DNA of 64,000 bases from Pseudomonas sp. Teo4 (GTDB lineage Bacteria; Pseudomonadota; Gammaproteobacteria; Pseudomonadales; Pseudomonadaceae). The stretch is taken from positions 2,480,001 through 2,544,000 of the forward strand of contig NZ_JAXCIL010000001.1 in assembly GCF_034387475.1 (NCBI RefSeq), written 5' to 3'. The first letter of the stretch is position 1. Each line of letters starts with the position of its first letter. The translations under genes and the position numbers were made by a program. The notes beneath the pieces are model-generated. The model worked only from the letters and a program-made list of their open reading frames with translations. It searched no databases and was not told the DNA's origin. Below are positions 47,197 through 56,392 of the stretch, in pieces.

Positions 47197-48266
47197 CTGA
47201 GTGCAACACCTGACCTTTCCGGTAGGGTGTTGCCATGTCTTATCACGAACTCAGCGTTGAAGAACGCTCCGATATCCAGGTCAGTCTGCTGCGTGGCATG
47301 AGCCAGCGCGCCATTGCCCGAATGCTCAACCGCAGCCCCTCAACGATCAGTCGCGAGATCCGTCGCAATCGTGATGCCCGGGGTGAGTACACCACCCAGC
47401 ATGCCCAACAAGCCATGCGCGATCGTCGATTGCCCTGCCGGCCCCGGCAAAAGCTGGTGCCCGGCAACGAATTGTTCGAGCTGGTCGCCCACCTGCTGCG
47501 ACAGCGCTTTTCTCCCGAGCAGATTGCCGGCAAGCTGCGAACCATGAAATCCCCAAGCTTCGAAGACGCCTACGTCTGCCGCGAGACGATCTACAACGCG
47601 ATCTATGCCCTGCCGGTCGGCGAACTGCGCAAGGAGCTGATCATCTGCCTGCGGCAAGGCAAAACCTCCCGCCGTCCGCGTTCTGGCGGCGTAGATCGCC
47701 GTGGCCAGATCCCGGACATGGTCAGCATCCATGTGCGTCCGCCGGAGATCGAGGATCGCGTGATGCCGGGACATTGGGAGGGCGACTTGATCAAGGGCAA
47801 AGCCAACGCATCGGCCGTGGGTACGCTAGTCGAACGCACCAGCGGCTACCTGATGCTGGTGAAGATGCAAGACGCGACGGCGACCTCGGCCGTGGAAGGC
47901 TTCAGTTCGGCGCTGAACCATATGCCGCTGGCGGCCCGCAAGAGCATGACCTACGACCAAGGGCGGGAGATGGCGCGTCACGCGGAAATCACCCAGAAGA
48001 CCGGGGTGGCAATTTACTTCTGCGACCCGCACAGCCCCTGGCAGCGCGGCAGCAATGAGAACATCAACGGACTGATCCGCCAGTACCTGCCCAAGGGCAC
48101 GGATCTGTCGGTGTGCAGCCAAGAGCAGTTGGATGCGATTGCCTACGAGTTGAACATCCGACCGCGTAAGCGCTTCGGTTTCAAGTGCCCCATCGAGGTC
48201 ATGACCGAGCTGATGGCCAAGCATCACGAGGCTCCCGCCTCAATCCAGTAACTGTGTTGCACTCAG
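47197..48266 (+). mobile_element. IS30-family insertion sequence
   Basis: About 1070 bases bounded by perfect 13-base inverted repeats, CTGAGTGCAACAC at 47197-47209 and GTGTTGCACTCAG at 48254-48266, with one transposase gene. No direct target repeat is visible at the ends. The right end supplies the last codons of the DUF1445 gene, so the element landed in the 3' end of that gene. Its transposase reads opposite to the surrounding run. Confidence 0.9.
47235..48251 (+). CDS. IS30-family transposase
   Basis: 338 residues, DDE transposase. Seen: N-terminal HTH (YHELSVEERSDIQVSLLRG, SQRAIARMLNRSPSTISREIRRN), first Asp in GHWEGDLIKGKANASAVGTLVERTS near 180, second Asp in MTYDQGREMARH near 240, and Glu in SPWQRGSNENINGLIRQYLPKGTD near 275. 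The gene is intact and G/C-ended in codon use, unlike its neighbours, consistent with a later arrival. The left inverted repeat ends 25 bases before its start. Confidence 0.95.
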   Translation: MSYHELSVEERSDIQVSLLRGMSQRAIARMLNRSPSTISREIRRNRDARGEYTTQHAQQAMRDRRLPCRPRQKLVPGNELFELVAHLLRQRFSPEQIAGKLRTMKSPSFEDAYVCRETIYNAIYALPVGELRKELIICLRQGKTSRRPRSGGVDRRGQIPDMVSIHVRPPEIEDRVMPGHWEGDLIKGKANASAVGTLVERTSGYLMLVKMQDATATSAVEGFSSALNHMPLAARKSMTYDQGREMARHAEITQKTGVAIYFCDPHSPWQRGSNENINGLIRQYLPKGTDLSVCSQEQLDAIAYELNIRPRKRFGFKCPIEVMTELMAKHHEAPASIQ

Positions 48267-49028
48267 CTCCTGCAACCGCCCAGGCTCATGCGTGATGGCG
48301 ATATCTACACCCGCTTGCTTAATCGCCATTTGTGGGGTCACCCCACACGCCCAGAAGCCCAGGATATCCCCTTCGCGATAAACGGGAGGATCACCAAAAT
48401 CGGGATGGTCAATGTCCTTGATCCCGATTAGCGCAGGATCACCGATATGCACCGGTGCACCATGGGCAAGGGGGAAACGCTCAGACAGGACGATCGCCTT
48501 GATAGTGTCCTTCGGCCGGAAAGCGCGCATCGAAACCACCATCGATCCCTTGAAGGGCCCGTACTCTTCAGTCGGAAGGTTCGTGATGTACATAGGAACA
48601 TTTCGATTCGCAGTGATGTGCCGAATCTCAATACCCGCGTTTAGGATGGCATTCTCGAAGGAGAACGAGCACCCCAAGGCGAACGTCACGAAGTCGTCCC
48701 GCCACAGCTCCGTCAGTGAGTCGACGGTTTCTGTATGAACGCCATTACGGTAAACACGGTATCGCGCAACATCAGTACGGATATCGATATCACCGGCCAA
48801 TGGCAAGCTTGGGTCTCCCGGTTTTCCCATTGCAACCAAGGGGCAGCTCTTGGGGTTCAGATCGCAGAAAACTTTGAAGTCGTCCGCGAATCGCTTGGGC
48901 AGGATCATCAAGTTGGCTTGCATGTAGCCATCAGCGAAACCGCTCGTTGGCACCCGCAGGTTGCCAGCCCGGATCATCTGCCTTACTTCAGCAGCAGACT
49001 TCGCCTGCATTTCTTTTATTTGTTCCAT
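48240..49028 (-). CDS. D-glutamate cyclase-like hydro-lyase (DUF1445), 3' end altered by IS30
   Basis: 262 residues. Seen: YMQANLMILPKRFADDF near 35, DIDIRTDVARYRVYR near 80, ALGCSFSFENAIL near 117, NRNVPMYITNLPTEEYG near 140, HGAPVHIGDPALIGI near 188 and FWACGVTPQMAI near 226. The family converts D-glutamate to 5-oxo-D-proline or acts as a hydro-lyase; in animals this domain is joined to a DUF4392 domain in one D-glutamate cyclase. Relatives continue past ITHxPG with about 10 more native residues. Here the last codons, after LQE, come from the IS end. Activity may survive. Confidence 0.88.
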   Translation of the reverse strand: MEQIKEMQAKSAAEVRQMIRAGNLRVPTSGFADGYMQANLMILPKRFADDFKVFCDLNPKSCPLVAMGKPGDPSLPLAGDIDIRTDVARYRVYRNGVHTETVDSLTELWRDDFVTFALGCSFSFENAILNAGIEIRHITANRNVPMYITNLPTEEYGPFKGSMVVSMRAFRPKDTIKAIVLSERFPLAHGAPVHIGDPALIGIKDIDHPDFGDPPVYREGDILGFWACGVTPQMAIKQAGVDIAITHEPGRLQELSATQLLD

Positions 49029-49058
49029 TCTGGCACCTACGTGAACGAATCAATTCGC

Positions 49059-49466
49059 TTACTGAGCTTGCAGTACGTCGACCATCGCTTTTGCGATTTG
49101 AACGTCAGCATCTTCCGGCCCGCCTGAGACACCGACGCCGCCGACCACCTCGCCATTGATAGTGACCGGCAGGCCACCACCGAACACCACAAATGGACGT
49201 GCGCATGAGCGCTCAAGACCATACAGCTCTTGACCAGGCTGCGTGATCGCCATCCATGTGTCAGTCGACTTGCGCAATGCCGCAGCGGTGTATGCTTTGT
49301 TAGTTGCGACCTCAATCGTGCCGAATGCAGCGTCCTCGACTCGGATGAAGCCAACGAGATGGCCGCCAGCATCAACAATCGATAGGCACGAGCGCTGGTC
49401 AAGCTCTTTTGCTCGCTTAATGCCGGCTTCAAGTGCTGCCATTGCAAGTTCGTGTTTGATAAACAT
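49059..49466 (-). CDS. GlcG/HbpS-family protein
   Basis: 135 residues from ATG 49466 (AGGAGA upstream). Seen: AMAALEAGIKRAKEL near 8, SIVDAGGHLVGFIRVEDA near 28, ALRKSTDTW near 64, and GGGLPVTINGEVVGGVGVSGGPEDADVQIAKA near 95. Family members bind heme or cobalamin-like ligands or accompany glycolate and diol catabolism; an enzymatic role is not established. It is 30 bases upstream of the DUF1445 gene and 19 bases after the SDR, within the same run. Confidence 0.87.
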   Translation of the reverse strand: MFIKHELAMAALEAGIKRAKELDQRSCLSIVDAGGHLVGFIRVEDAAFGTIEVATNKAYTAAALRKSTDTWMAITQPGQELYGLERSCARPFVVFGGGLPVTINGEVVGGVGVSGGPEDADVQIAKAMVDVLQAQ

Positions 49467-49485
49467 CCTAACTTCTCCTGTCGAC

Positions 49486-50241
49486 TTAGCTGTAGACGCC
49501 ACCACAAACATTAATTGCTTGCGCGGTTACGTAAGACGACTCATCAGAGGCCAGGAATACGAACAGCGGCGCCACTTCATCTGCGGTTGCTTGTCGACCG
49601 AGAGGGATAAGAGACTTAACAAGCTGCTCCTGCTTTTCTTTTCCGCCGATATAGTCGATCACCGGGCCATTGAACGGAGTATCTACCCAACCTGGACAAA
49701 CCGCATTGACACGCACCCCATCTTTAGCAAGCTCGATCGCCATAGTCGTAGCCATACCGATGACCGCAGCCTTAGACGACGAATAGCAAGTCAAACCTGG
49801 CGCGCCACGCTTGCCAGCCAGAGAGGACATCATGACAACAGAAGACTTCTTCGCTTTCTGCAGGTGCGGCAGAGATTCTTGCACGAAGATAAAGTTTGCT
49901 CGGACATTGATATCAAAAACTTTATCCCACGCCTCAGTGGAAAAATGGGAAACATTGCCAGAAAGTTGAATACCAGCATTGAGGCACAATGTATTTATTC
50001 CCCCCAGCCAATCCGCAGCCTTGGCTACAACCGCACGAATGTCGGTTTCGCTACTTAGGTCAGCACGGAAAAACTTAACTGTTTTGGGAAACCGCTGTTC
50101 AACTTGAGCGCCGCGTTCCGAGTCAATATCCACGATGGCTACTTTTGCGCCTTCCTGAACGAAAGACTCCAAGATGGCGAGCCCAATATTAGCAACGCCA
50201 CCTGAAAGCAGGACGAGCTTACCCGCCAAACGATCGGTCAT
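49486..50241 (-). CDS. SDR-family oxidoreductase
   Basis: 251 residues. Seen: LSGGVANIGLAI near 13 in place of the usual TGxxxGIG, DIDSERG (acidic, suggests NAD), NAGIQLSGN near 83, the catalytic Ser in MMSSLAGK with CYSSSKAAVIG near 150, NAVCPGWVDTPF near 180, and NVCGGVYS at the end where most have DGG. It follows the acoC-like gene by 63 bases. A diketone/acetoin or hydroxyacid reductase role fits the context, but the changed loop residues set it apart. Confidence 0.87.
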   Translation of the reverse strand: MTDRLAGKLVLLSGGVANIGLAILESFVQEGAKVAIVDIDSERGAQVEQRFPKTVKFFRADLSSETDIRAVVAKAADWLGGINTLCLNAGIQLSGNVSHFSTEAWDKVFDINVRANFIFVQESLPHLQKAKKSSVVMMSSLAGKRGAPGLTCYSSSKAAVIGMATTMAIELAKDGVRVNAVCPGWVDTPFNGPVIDYIGGKEKQEQLVKSLIPLGRQATADEVAPLFVFLASDESSYVTAQAINVCGGVYS

Positions 50242-50304
50242 ATCAACCTCGTTTAATAATTTATTTAGTAAACGCCACCACCCTAAAGATGATGGCGCAA
50301 GGAA

Positions 50305-51429
50305 TTACTTCGCCCGGGAAATATTTTCCAGCACAAGCGAATTAACTTCCGAGGCCGCTTCCATCTGAGGCATGTGGCCAACACCACGAATCACATTCAA
50401 TTTTACTTGAGAAGGAACTTGCGATTCGCTCGGCAGCGGAACGATCTGATCATTCTCACCCCAAATCAGAGCAACGGGGCCTTTGAAATCGGCGACCGTG
50501 CCAGCGATCCAATGACGCTGCTGACCGCTCTCATCCACGATGGTGTCGCGAATCGCGGACAGTGCTTCTGGCACACCTTCCAGGCGCTTGAAACGCAGCG
50601 TCCCTTCGATCATGTCGTTGCTGATTTTGGAAGGGTCTGCCAGCAGGCGCTCCAAGACTTCCTTGAGAGGTCTACGGCGCTCAGCCGAAATGAAGTCATC
50701 AAGGAACGACTTGTTAATCTGCTTGCTAAGGCCAACAGGAGCAATTAGGGACAGCGATGCCACTCGACCTGACTGACGAGCCGCCAGCGCTGCGGCGACC
50801 GCACCACCGAATGAGTGGGCGACGATATGCATCCGACCTGGAGCAACAGACTCCAGTACGCGCTCAACTGCACCAACCAGATCGTCAAAGACGTTATTGC
50901 CTTGAATAGGCGTGGATGCACCGTGCCCTGGCAGATCGACCGCAACCACACGATGACCTTGCGCGAGCGTATCCTGGTTGAACAACCAAGTGGAAAGGTC
51001 ACCGCCAAAGCCATGAACAAGCACTACGCTTTCATCGGTCTCGAGGCCCATTGTAAGCACATTCACTACACGACCATCGCCAATATCAACTGCCTTGACG
51101 CTTGGCGCGTTCAGGTCTTCTTCAGCCGCTGAATCATCGGCGCTAGCGAAGGAAGCGATAAATGCATCGATGTCAGCATCGCTCACCGAAGCATCAGCAA
51201 TGACACCAACTAAGGCGCCAACCGGTGCAGTGTCACCAACTTGAACGACAATACGACGAAGGATACCGCTCGCAGCAGACTCTACCGAGTTGGTGGTTTT
51301 GGTCGACTCTACTTCAATGATTTCCTGACCACGGGAAACCTCGTCCCCCTCAGCGACCAGCCAATCTGCGACAACACCTTCAGTCATCGTCATCCCCCAT
51401 TTGGGGATAGTTACAGCATCAATCGACAT
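50305..51429 (-). CDS. Lipoyl-domain acyltransferase with alpha/beta-hydrolase core (AcoC-like E2)
   Basis: 374 residues. An N-terminal lipoyl domain (PKWGMTMTEGVVADWLV, lipoyl Lys in EVESTKTTNS near 45) is followed by an alpha/beta hydrolase domain (VLVHGFGGDLSTW near 137, HSFGGAVAAALA near 203, VGHMPQMEA near 352). This is the architecture of AcoC, the E2 of acetoin dehydrogenase, not of pyruvate dehydrogenase E2. It is directly downstream of the E1 beta gene (5-base gap). The complex cleaves acetoin or a similar 2-oxo compound to an aldehyde plus acyl-CoA. Confidence 0.9.
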   Translation of the reverse strand: MSIDAVTIPKWGMTMTEGVVADWLVAEGDEVSRGQEIIEVESTKTTNSVESAASGILRRIVVQVGDTAPVGALVGVIADASVSDADIDAFIASFASADDSAAEEDLNAPSVKAVDIGDGRVVNVLTMGLETDESVVLVHGFGGDLSTWLFNQDTLAQGHRVVAVDLPGHGASTPIQGNNVFDDLVGAVERVLESVAPGRMHIVAHSFGGAVAAALAARQSGRVASLSLIAPVGLSKQINKSFLDDFISAERRRPLKEVLERLLADPSKISNDMIEGTLRFKRLEGVPEALSAIRDTIVDESGQQRHWIAGTVADFKGPVALIWGENDQIVPLPSESQVPSQVKLNVIRGVGHMPQMEAASEVNSLVLENISRAK

Positions 51430-51434
51430 TGCTC

Positions 51435-52442
51435 TTACCTCTCGATGATCGACTTGACCGCCTTAACAACCGCATCAGCGTTTGGAACATAGGCGTCTTC
51501 CAGGTTTGGCGCATAAGGAACTGGCGTATGTGGCGCAGTGACCATTTTGATGGGCGCACGAAGGGAGTCGAAGCACTTGTCAACCAACATCGCAGAAATA
51601 TCTGCTGCTATACCGCATCGAGGGTTAGCCTCATCAACGATAACAACTCGACCAATTTCTTCGGTGAACTCGATCAGCGTGTCCTCATCAAGAGGTGACG
51701 TTGTACGTGGATCGATTACACAAGCAGAAATGCCATCCGCTTGCAGCTTGCGTGCGGCGTCTTCCGCGACCTTTACCATCCGTCCGATAGCAACAATCAT
51801 TACATCCTTGCCATCGCGAACGACCTTGGCTTCGCCAAATGGGACTGTATAAGAACCATCAGGTACTTCACCCATGGTGTCATACAACATCTTGTTTTCA
51901 AGGAAGATGACTGGATCATCATCTCTAATGGCTTCAAGCAACAGCCCCTTGGCATCATAGGGGTTGGACGGAACTACGACCTTCAAACCTGGGAAGTGAG
52001 TGAAAACCGGATAGAACGCTTGGGTGTGCTGCGCTGCAGAGCGAGTACCTGCACCATAGGTTGCGCGAATCACCACAGGGGTTTTGGCACGACCACCGAA
52101 CATGTACCGGAATTTGGCGATCTGGTTCACGATCTGATCGAGACACACGCCAGAAAAGTCAACAAACATGAGTTCTGCAATTGGACGCATGCCAGTGAGT
52201 GCCGCACCCGCTGCAGCACCAATGAATGCAGTTTCACTGATCGGCGTATCGCGAACGCGTTCAGGGCCAAACTCACCAAGCAAGCCACGAGTGACACCAA
52301 AAGGGCCACCCCAAGCATCTTTTACGCCATTACCACCAGCACCACCGGTGAGGTCTTCGCCCATCATGATCACTCGTGGATCACGAGCCATCTCGAGATG
52401 GAGAGCATCATTCAATGCCTGACGGAAAGAAATTTTAGCCAT
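51435..52442 (-). CDS. Thiamine-diphosphate dehydrogenase E1 beta (AcoB-like)
   Basis: 335 residues. Seen: LEMARDPRVIMMGEDL near 15, DTPISETAFIGAAAGAALTGMRPIAELMF near 63, GAGTRSAAQHTQAFYPVFTHFPGLKVVVPS near 128 and IDPRTTSPLDEDTL near 240. E1 beta forms the substrate channel with E1 alpha and carries the TPP-activating Glu. Gene order E1 alpha - E1 beta - E2 (11- and 5-base gaps) matches acoABC. No dihydrolipoamide dehydrogenase (E3) is nearby, so a chromosomal one must serve. Confidence 0.92.
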   Translation of the reverse strand: MAKISFRQALNDALHLEMARDPRVIMMGEDLTGGAGGNGVKDAWGGPFGVTRGLLGEFGPERVRDTPISETAFIGAAAGAALTGMRPIAELMFVDFSGVCLDQIVNQIAKFRYMFGGRAKTPVVIRATYGAGTRSAAQHTQAFYPVFTHFPGLKVVVPSNPYDAKGLLLEAIRDDDPVIFLENKMLYDTMGEVPDGSYTVPFGEAKVVRDGKDVMIVAIGRMVKVAEDAARKLQADGISACVIDPRTTSPLDEDTLIEFTEEIGRVVIVDEANPRCGIAADISAMLVDKCFDSLRAPIKMVTAPHTPVPYAPNLEDAYVPNADAVVKAVKSIIER

Positions 52443-52453
52443 TGAAGTGCTCC

Positions 52454-53431
52454 TTACAGATACTTAACGTAAACGTCAGTGGTGAGTGCAGATAGTGGCG
52501 GGAACTCCGATGCACGAGCGAACTTCACCGCCTCATCGACAGCAGCATTCACTTCGGCATCAACTACATCAAGCGCACCGGTCTCAACAAGCGACTCAGC
52601 AGTGACCTTATTACGGAACTTGATCAAGCAATCCTGTTCCTGGCGCATGCTTTTCTTTTCTTCAGGCGTGCGATAGGTATCTGGATCACCGCTGTAATGA
52701 CCATAGTATCGAGGAACATGAACATGCAGTAGCGAGGGGCCGCCCCCAGCGCGAGCGCGCTGAATGGCTTCGCCGGCAGCGGTATAAACCTTGAAGACGT
52801 CCGTTCCATCTACTTCAACCGATGGAATATCGTAGCCTTCTGCACGACGCACGAAGCTACCAGCCGATACAAACTCATTGGCTGTAGCCTCACCAAATCC
52901 GTTGTCTTCAATAACGAAAATGATAGGAAGCATCCAGATCTTTGCCAGGTTAAGGCTCTCTGCCATGGCACCTTCGTTCATGGCACCATCACCTGCGAAA
53001 GCGATGGCGACGCGATCGGTCTTCAGTAGCTTTGCACTGAGCGCCGCTCCGCACGTAATTGGTGCACCTCCAGCAACAATCCCGTTAGCGCCCAACATAC
53101 CTTTGCGAAGGTCTGCAATGTGCTGAGACCCACCCTTACCGCCGCAGGTGCCAGTCACTCGGCCAAAAATCTCAGCCATCATTGCGTCAATTTCACAACC
53201 CTTGGCAATGCAATGGCCATGACCGCGGTGGGTGGAGGAGATGTAGTCCTCATCCGAAAGATGCATGCAAACGCCTACAGCGCTAGCCTCTTGACCCGCA
53301 TAGAGATGCGTATTACCGGGGATGTCCCCGGTGCCCATCTCGACCATAATGCGTTCTTCAAAAACACGAATGGTTTGCATCGTTCTGTATGCTTCGAGCA
53401 GTCGCTCGTGGGGCAAATGCAGCGAGAACAT
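52454..53431 (-). CDS. Thiamine-diphosphate dehydrogenase E1 alpha (AcoA-like)
   Basis: 325 residues from ATG 53431 (GAGGAG upstream). Seen: YRTMQTIRVFEERI near 15, STHRGHGHCIAKGC near 65, GKGGSQHIAD near 100, and the TPP motif GDGAMNEGAMAESLNLA near 160 ending in EDNGFGEAT. The RGHGH and GKGGSQH motifs and the short length suit acetoin/branched 2-oxoacid E1 alpha. First gene of the long minus-strand run; the conserved block at 53592-53641 lies about 160 bases upstream. Confidence 0.92.
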   Translation of the reverse strand: MFSLHLPHERLLEAYRTMQTIRVFEERIMVEMGTGDIPGNTHLYAGQEASAVGVCMHLSDEDYISSTHRGHGHCIAKGCEIDAMMAEIFGRVTGTCGGKGGSQHIADLRKGMLGANGIVAGGAPITCGAALSAKLLKTDRVAIAFAGDGAMNEGAMAESLNLAKIWMLPIIFVIEDNGFGEATANEFVSAGSFVRRAEGYDIPSVEVDGTDVFKVYTAAGEAIQRARAGGGPSLLHVHVPRYYGHYSGDPDTYRTPEEKKSMRQEQDCLIKFRNKVTAESLVETGALDVVDAEVNAAVDEAVKFARASEFPPLSALTTDVYVKYL

Positions 53432-53591
53432 TCCACTTCTCCTCATTTGAAAACTGGTTGCTTATTATTTCTTTTGGTGTGGAAACTTTCCGAAAATATC
53501 CTTGAAAAGCTCCTGAACCCATCACGCATAGCCTGATTCGAGCGAGCTCCGGGTCACCTGCCTGGTGATATCAATCGTCTCTCGGTTGACT

Positions 53592-53641
53592 GATAACGTC
53601 CAATTGCAATTGCGGATTGTCACAGATAACGTCTTCTTATC
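53592..53641. promoter_or_regulatory. Regulatory block with GATAA-N7-TTATC palindrome (copy 1)
   Basis: GATAACGTC at 53592, ATTGTC 24 bases later and GATAA-CGTCTTC-TTATC at 53625-53641. The same three boxes recur with identical spacing at 56393-56442. It lies in the 354-base divergent gap between the acoA-like gene and a LysR gene, as expected for a LysR operator. No gene is seen in 53432-53785. Confidence 0.65.
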
Positions 53642-53785
53642 GGTCGTGGCTCAGATCGGTTGCAAAAAACGCCTAGAGAAGCTCTCCTTTCCCTCGAATT
53701 CTGCTGTAACGTATTAGAGGGAGCAATCTGGAAACCTGTCTAGCACGGACGTTTTAACGCCTCCAACAAGCAAGAGAGATGCGGC

Positions 53786-54679
53786 ATGATCGATCTACGA
53801 AGCCTTCAGACCTTCTACGCGGTTGCGCAGCTAGGTGGATTTCACAAAGCAGCGGATAAGCTTCACACCTCGCAGCCGGCAGTGTCGGCGCGCATTGCGC
53901 AGCTTGAGAGACAACTCAATGGCCGCTTGTTCGAAAGAGACAAACGCGGTTGTTTTCTGACTGCTCAGGGACGTGAACTACTCTCATACGCAGAGCGCAT
54001 GATTGCGCTCGAAAGCGAAATGGTCGAAGCAGTAGCAGGTCGAAAAGGACTAAGCGGCAGCGTGAGCCTCGGAGCCTCCGATACCATCGTGCATACATGG
54101 CTATCAGACCTCCTAAAACAGCTCAACCTTGAATACCCCGAGATCACCCTAGATGTCGTGGTGGACAGCACAGCGAACATGATTACTGGCCTGGCAGACT
54201 GCACATTGGACGTCGCTCTTCTTATGGGCCCTGTGAACATCGGCAACGCTGAAAACCTGCCTCTGTGCAGCTACCCCATGAGCTGGATCAAATCACCCAA
54301 ACTCGACCTCGGCAACAAGCCCGTGACGCTTGAAGAGATCGCTACTCACCCAGTTATCACTTACGCGCGAAATACCAGGCCGTACTGGCAGCTAAAAGAC
54401 ATGTTTGATCGTAAAGGCCTTCACAAGGTACGACTGTTCTCGAACTCATCGCTTTCGTCGATCGTCAGGATGACCATGGACGGCATAGGAATAGCTGCCA
54501 TACCTGAACACGCAGTGTTTGATGAGCTCGCCAGCGGTAGGCTCCATACCATTGCCTCAACTCATGAAATGCCCGTCATGTCCTTTACGGCAAGCTTCAT
54601 CGAACGCGCTGACATGCCCCTCAACAGGATGGTCGCTCAGTTAGCCCAAAAAGTGGCAGCAGAATATTGGCGGGTATAA
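53786..54679 (+). CDS. LysR-family regulator
   Basis: 297 residues. N-terminal winged HTH: LQTFYAVAQLGGFHKAADKLHTSQPAVSARIAQLE at residues 6-40. Effector domain: SLGASDTIVHTWL near 93, the DVALLMGP hinge near 147 and GIGIAAIPEHAVF near 236. Divergent from the acoABC-like run, with a conserved operator-like block between, so it is the likely regulator of that run and, through the second copy of the block, of the APC permease at 54710. Ends at a bidirectional terminator. Confidence 0.92.
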   Translation: MIDLRSLQTFYAVAQLGGFHKAADKLHTSQPAVSARIAQLERQLNGRLFERDKRGCFLTAQGRELLSYAERMIALESEMVEAVAGRKGLSGSVSLGASDTIVHTWLSDLLKQLNLEYPEITLDVVVDSTANMITGLADCTLDVALLMGPVNIGNAENLPLCSYPMSWIKSPKLDLGNKPVTLEEIATHPVITYARNTRPYWQLKDMFDRKGLHKVRLFSNSSLSSIVRMTMDGIGIAAIPEHAVFDELASGRLHTIASTHEMPVMSFTASFIERADMPLNRMVAQLAQKVAAEYWRV

Positions 54680-54681
54680 AA

Positions 54682-54703
54682 AAACGGAGCCTTGGCTCCG
54701 TTT
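54682..54703. terminator. Bidirectional terminator between LysR and APC genes
   Basis: AAACGGAGCC-TT-GGCTCCGTTT with A-run before and CTTTT after; works for both converging genes. Confidence 0.9.
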
Positions 54704-54709
54704 CTTTTG

Positions 54710-56179
54710 TCAGACTACAGGGTTCCGACCGAGTCGCTCATAGACTTCAGGACGCTTGATCTTGAAGTATCGAGCCAACCCCATGCCAGCAACAAGCACA
54801 CCGATCAAGCAAAGCAGCATCCAGGTTCGCTCCCCAGGCTCACCGCCGGCTAGCAGGTTGAAATTGTAGGCGACTAATGTTACCAAACCGATAAAGAACA
54901 CGCCCGAAATCGCCGGAGCCATGAAGGCTTTGACAAAGCTGACACCTTCATGGCGCCCCTTACGGAGATACCAGGTCAGAGCCGAGATGTTGACCACAGC
55001 CATAAGAATGATAACCCCTGAGGTTCCAACACCGGAGAGCTGACCATAGAGAAGTTCAGGCTTAGCGCCGATGACGATGAACGGCAGAAGCACACAAAGC
55101 ACCATCGCAGACACAGCCATAGACGCTGCGAAAGGAGACGAATGCTTCACATGAATGTTGCTCAGGAACTTTGGCAGCGCACCATCGTTGCCCAGATTGA
55201 ATAGGTATCGCGAAAGCACGTTATGAGTCGAAAGAGCAGAAGCAAAGGCCGACGTGAGCACCAACACAGTCACGATCATCTGGAGACGGACATCGATGTA
55301 CTTACCAAACGCCAGTGAAAACATAGTGGCAGGCGAGTCGGTCGCCACCTGCTGAACATTGCTTCCGTAAGCGGTGACCAATGCGTAGGCACAGATGGTG
55401 TACATCGCACCGATGAAGATGATGGAGCCATAAGTGGCGCGACGGATGGTCTTGTCCGGGTCACGGACTTCATCTCGATACAGCGCGGTAGCTTCAAAAC
55501 CCATGAAGAACGAAACGGCGAACAGCATCGAGAAAGGGATGTTCACGCCGTCTTTGGAGAGTTCACCAGTGCTGAAGGGAGCAGACGCAGCCATACCCGT
55601 GTCACCACCAATACTCAACACTCCGAAGGCAAAGCCTAAGCACACTACGATCTCAGCCAACATAACCCAAAGCAGCACCTTGGCCGAGAGTTCCACATGC
55701 AGGTACCCAAGAATACCCACCACCGCCCAGCAGCTCAGGGTGTAGAAATACCAAGGCAAAGCGCTACCGGTTAAGCTTCGATGAAACTCGGCGCAGGAAA
55801 CGCCAAAGTAGGAAGTAACGCCGGCCAGAAGCACGAAATATGAAACTGCGGCGGTCAACCCCGCACCAAGCCCAGCTGACTTACCCAGGCCGTAAGTAAT
55901 GAATGAATAGAAATCTCCCGACCTACGAACCACACTATTAAGCGTGACGTACCCTATACCGAACAAAAGCATTACAACAGATACAAGCACGAAGAGAAGC
56001 GGACTACCCACACCGCCAAACATTAACGACACAGGGATATAACCCGCCACTGTTGTCAGTGGAGCAGAGAATGCCAGCACCGTCATAGCCAGACTCAGAG
56101 CACCCATATTACCTGATAACTTTTTCTGACTGACTGTGGCGCCTGCGACGCTCTCTGAAGCCTCTATACTCATAGCCAT
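54710..56179 (-). CDS. APC-family amino-acid permease (third)
   Basis: 489 residues from ATG 56179 (AAAGGA upstream). About 12 hydrophobic segments. Seen: GALSLAMTVLAFSAPLTTVAG near 25, GFEATALYRDEVRDPDKTIRRATYG near 230, LTSAFASALSTHNVLSRYLFNLG near 315. Closest in this window to the APC at 13389-14882 (shared NMG..LxxxVLAFSAP and tail). It lies upstream of its likely regulator, and its own upstream region carries the second GATAA-N7-TTATC block. Probable importer of the substrate of the aco-pxp run. Confidence 0.89.
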   Translation of the reverse strand: MAMSIEASESVAGATVSQKKLSGNMGALSLAMTVLAFSAPLTTVAGYIPVSLMFGGVGSPLLFVLVSVVMLLFGIGYVTLNSVVRRSGDFYSFITYGLGKSAGLGAGLTAAVSYFVLLAGVTSYFGVSCAEFHRSLTGSALPWYFYTLSCWAVVGILGYLHVELSAKVLLWVMLAEIVVCLGFAFGVLSIGGDTGMAASAPFSTGELSKDGVNIPFSMLFAVSFFMGFEATALYRDEVRDPDKTIRRATYGSIIFIGAMYTICAYALVTAYGSNVQQVATDSPATMFSLAFGKYIDVRLQMIVTVLVLTSAFASALSTHNVLSRYLFNLGNDGALPKFLSNIHVKHSSPFAASMAVSAMVLCVLLPFIVIGAKPELLYGQLSGVGTSGVIILMAVVNISALTWYLRKGRHEGVSFVKAFMAPAISGVFFIGLVTLVAYNFNLLAGGEPGERTWMLLCLIGVLVAGMGLARYFKIKRPEVYERLGRNPVV

Positions 56180-56392
56180 TTTTCCTTTCTCCTCGACTCG
56201 TAAGCGCAACTTTTGTAAACGGCAGTAGTCATTACACAAGTAAAGCGCCACAATTTTTTGTTATGATGGATACTCGGCTTAGTGCACACAGATGCTGACG
56301 AACCACTCGATCAATTCAAGTGTGCCATCCAACATCCCAACATCGTGTTGAGCGTGCTCATCGCGCTGAGAGTTATCCTCGCCCTGCCCTTC

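Noticed and set aside
47190..48270. Target-site duplication around IS30
   Set aside because: The bases beside the two inverted repeats do not match in any 2-4 base direct repeat; it may be lost or the ends misplaced by a base or two.
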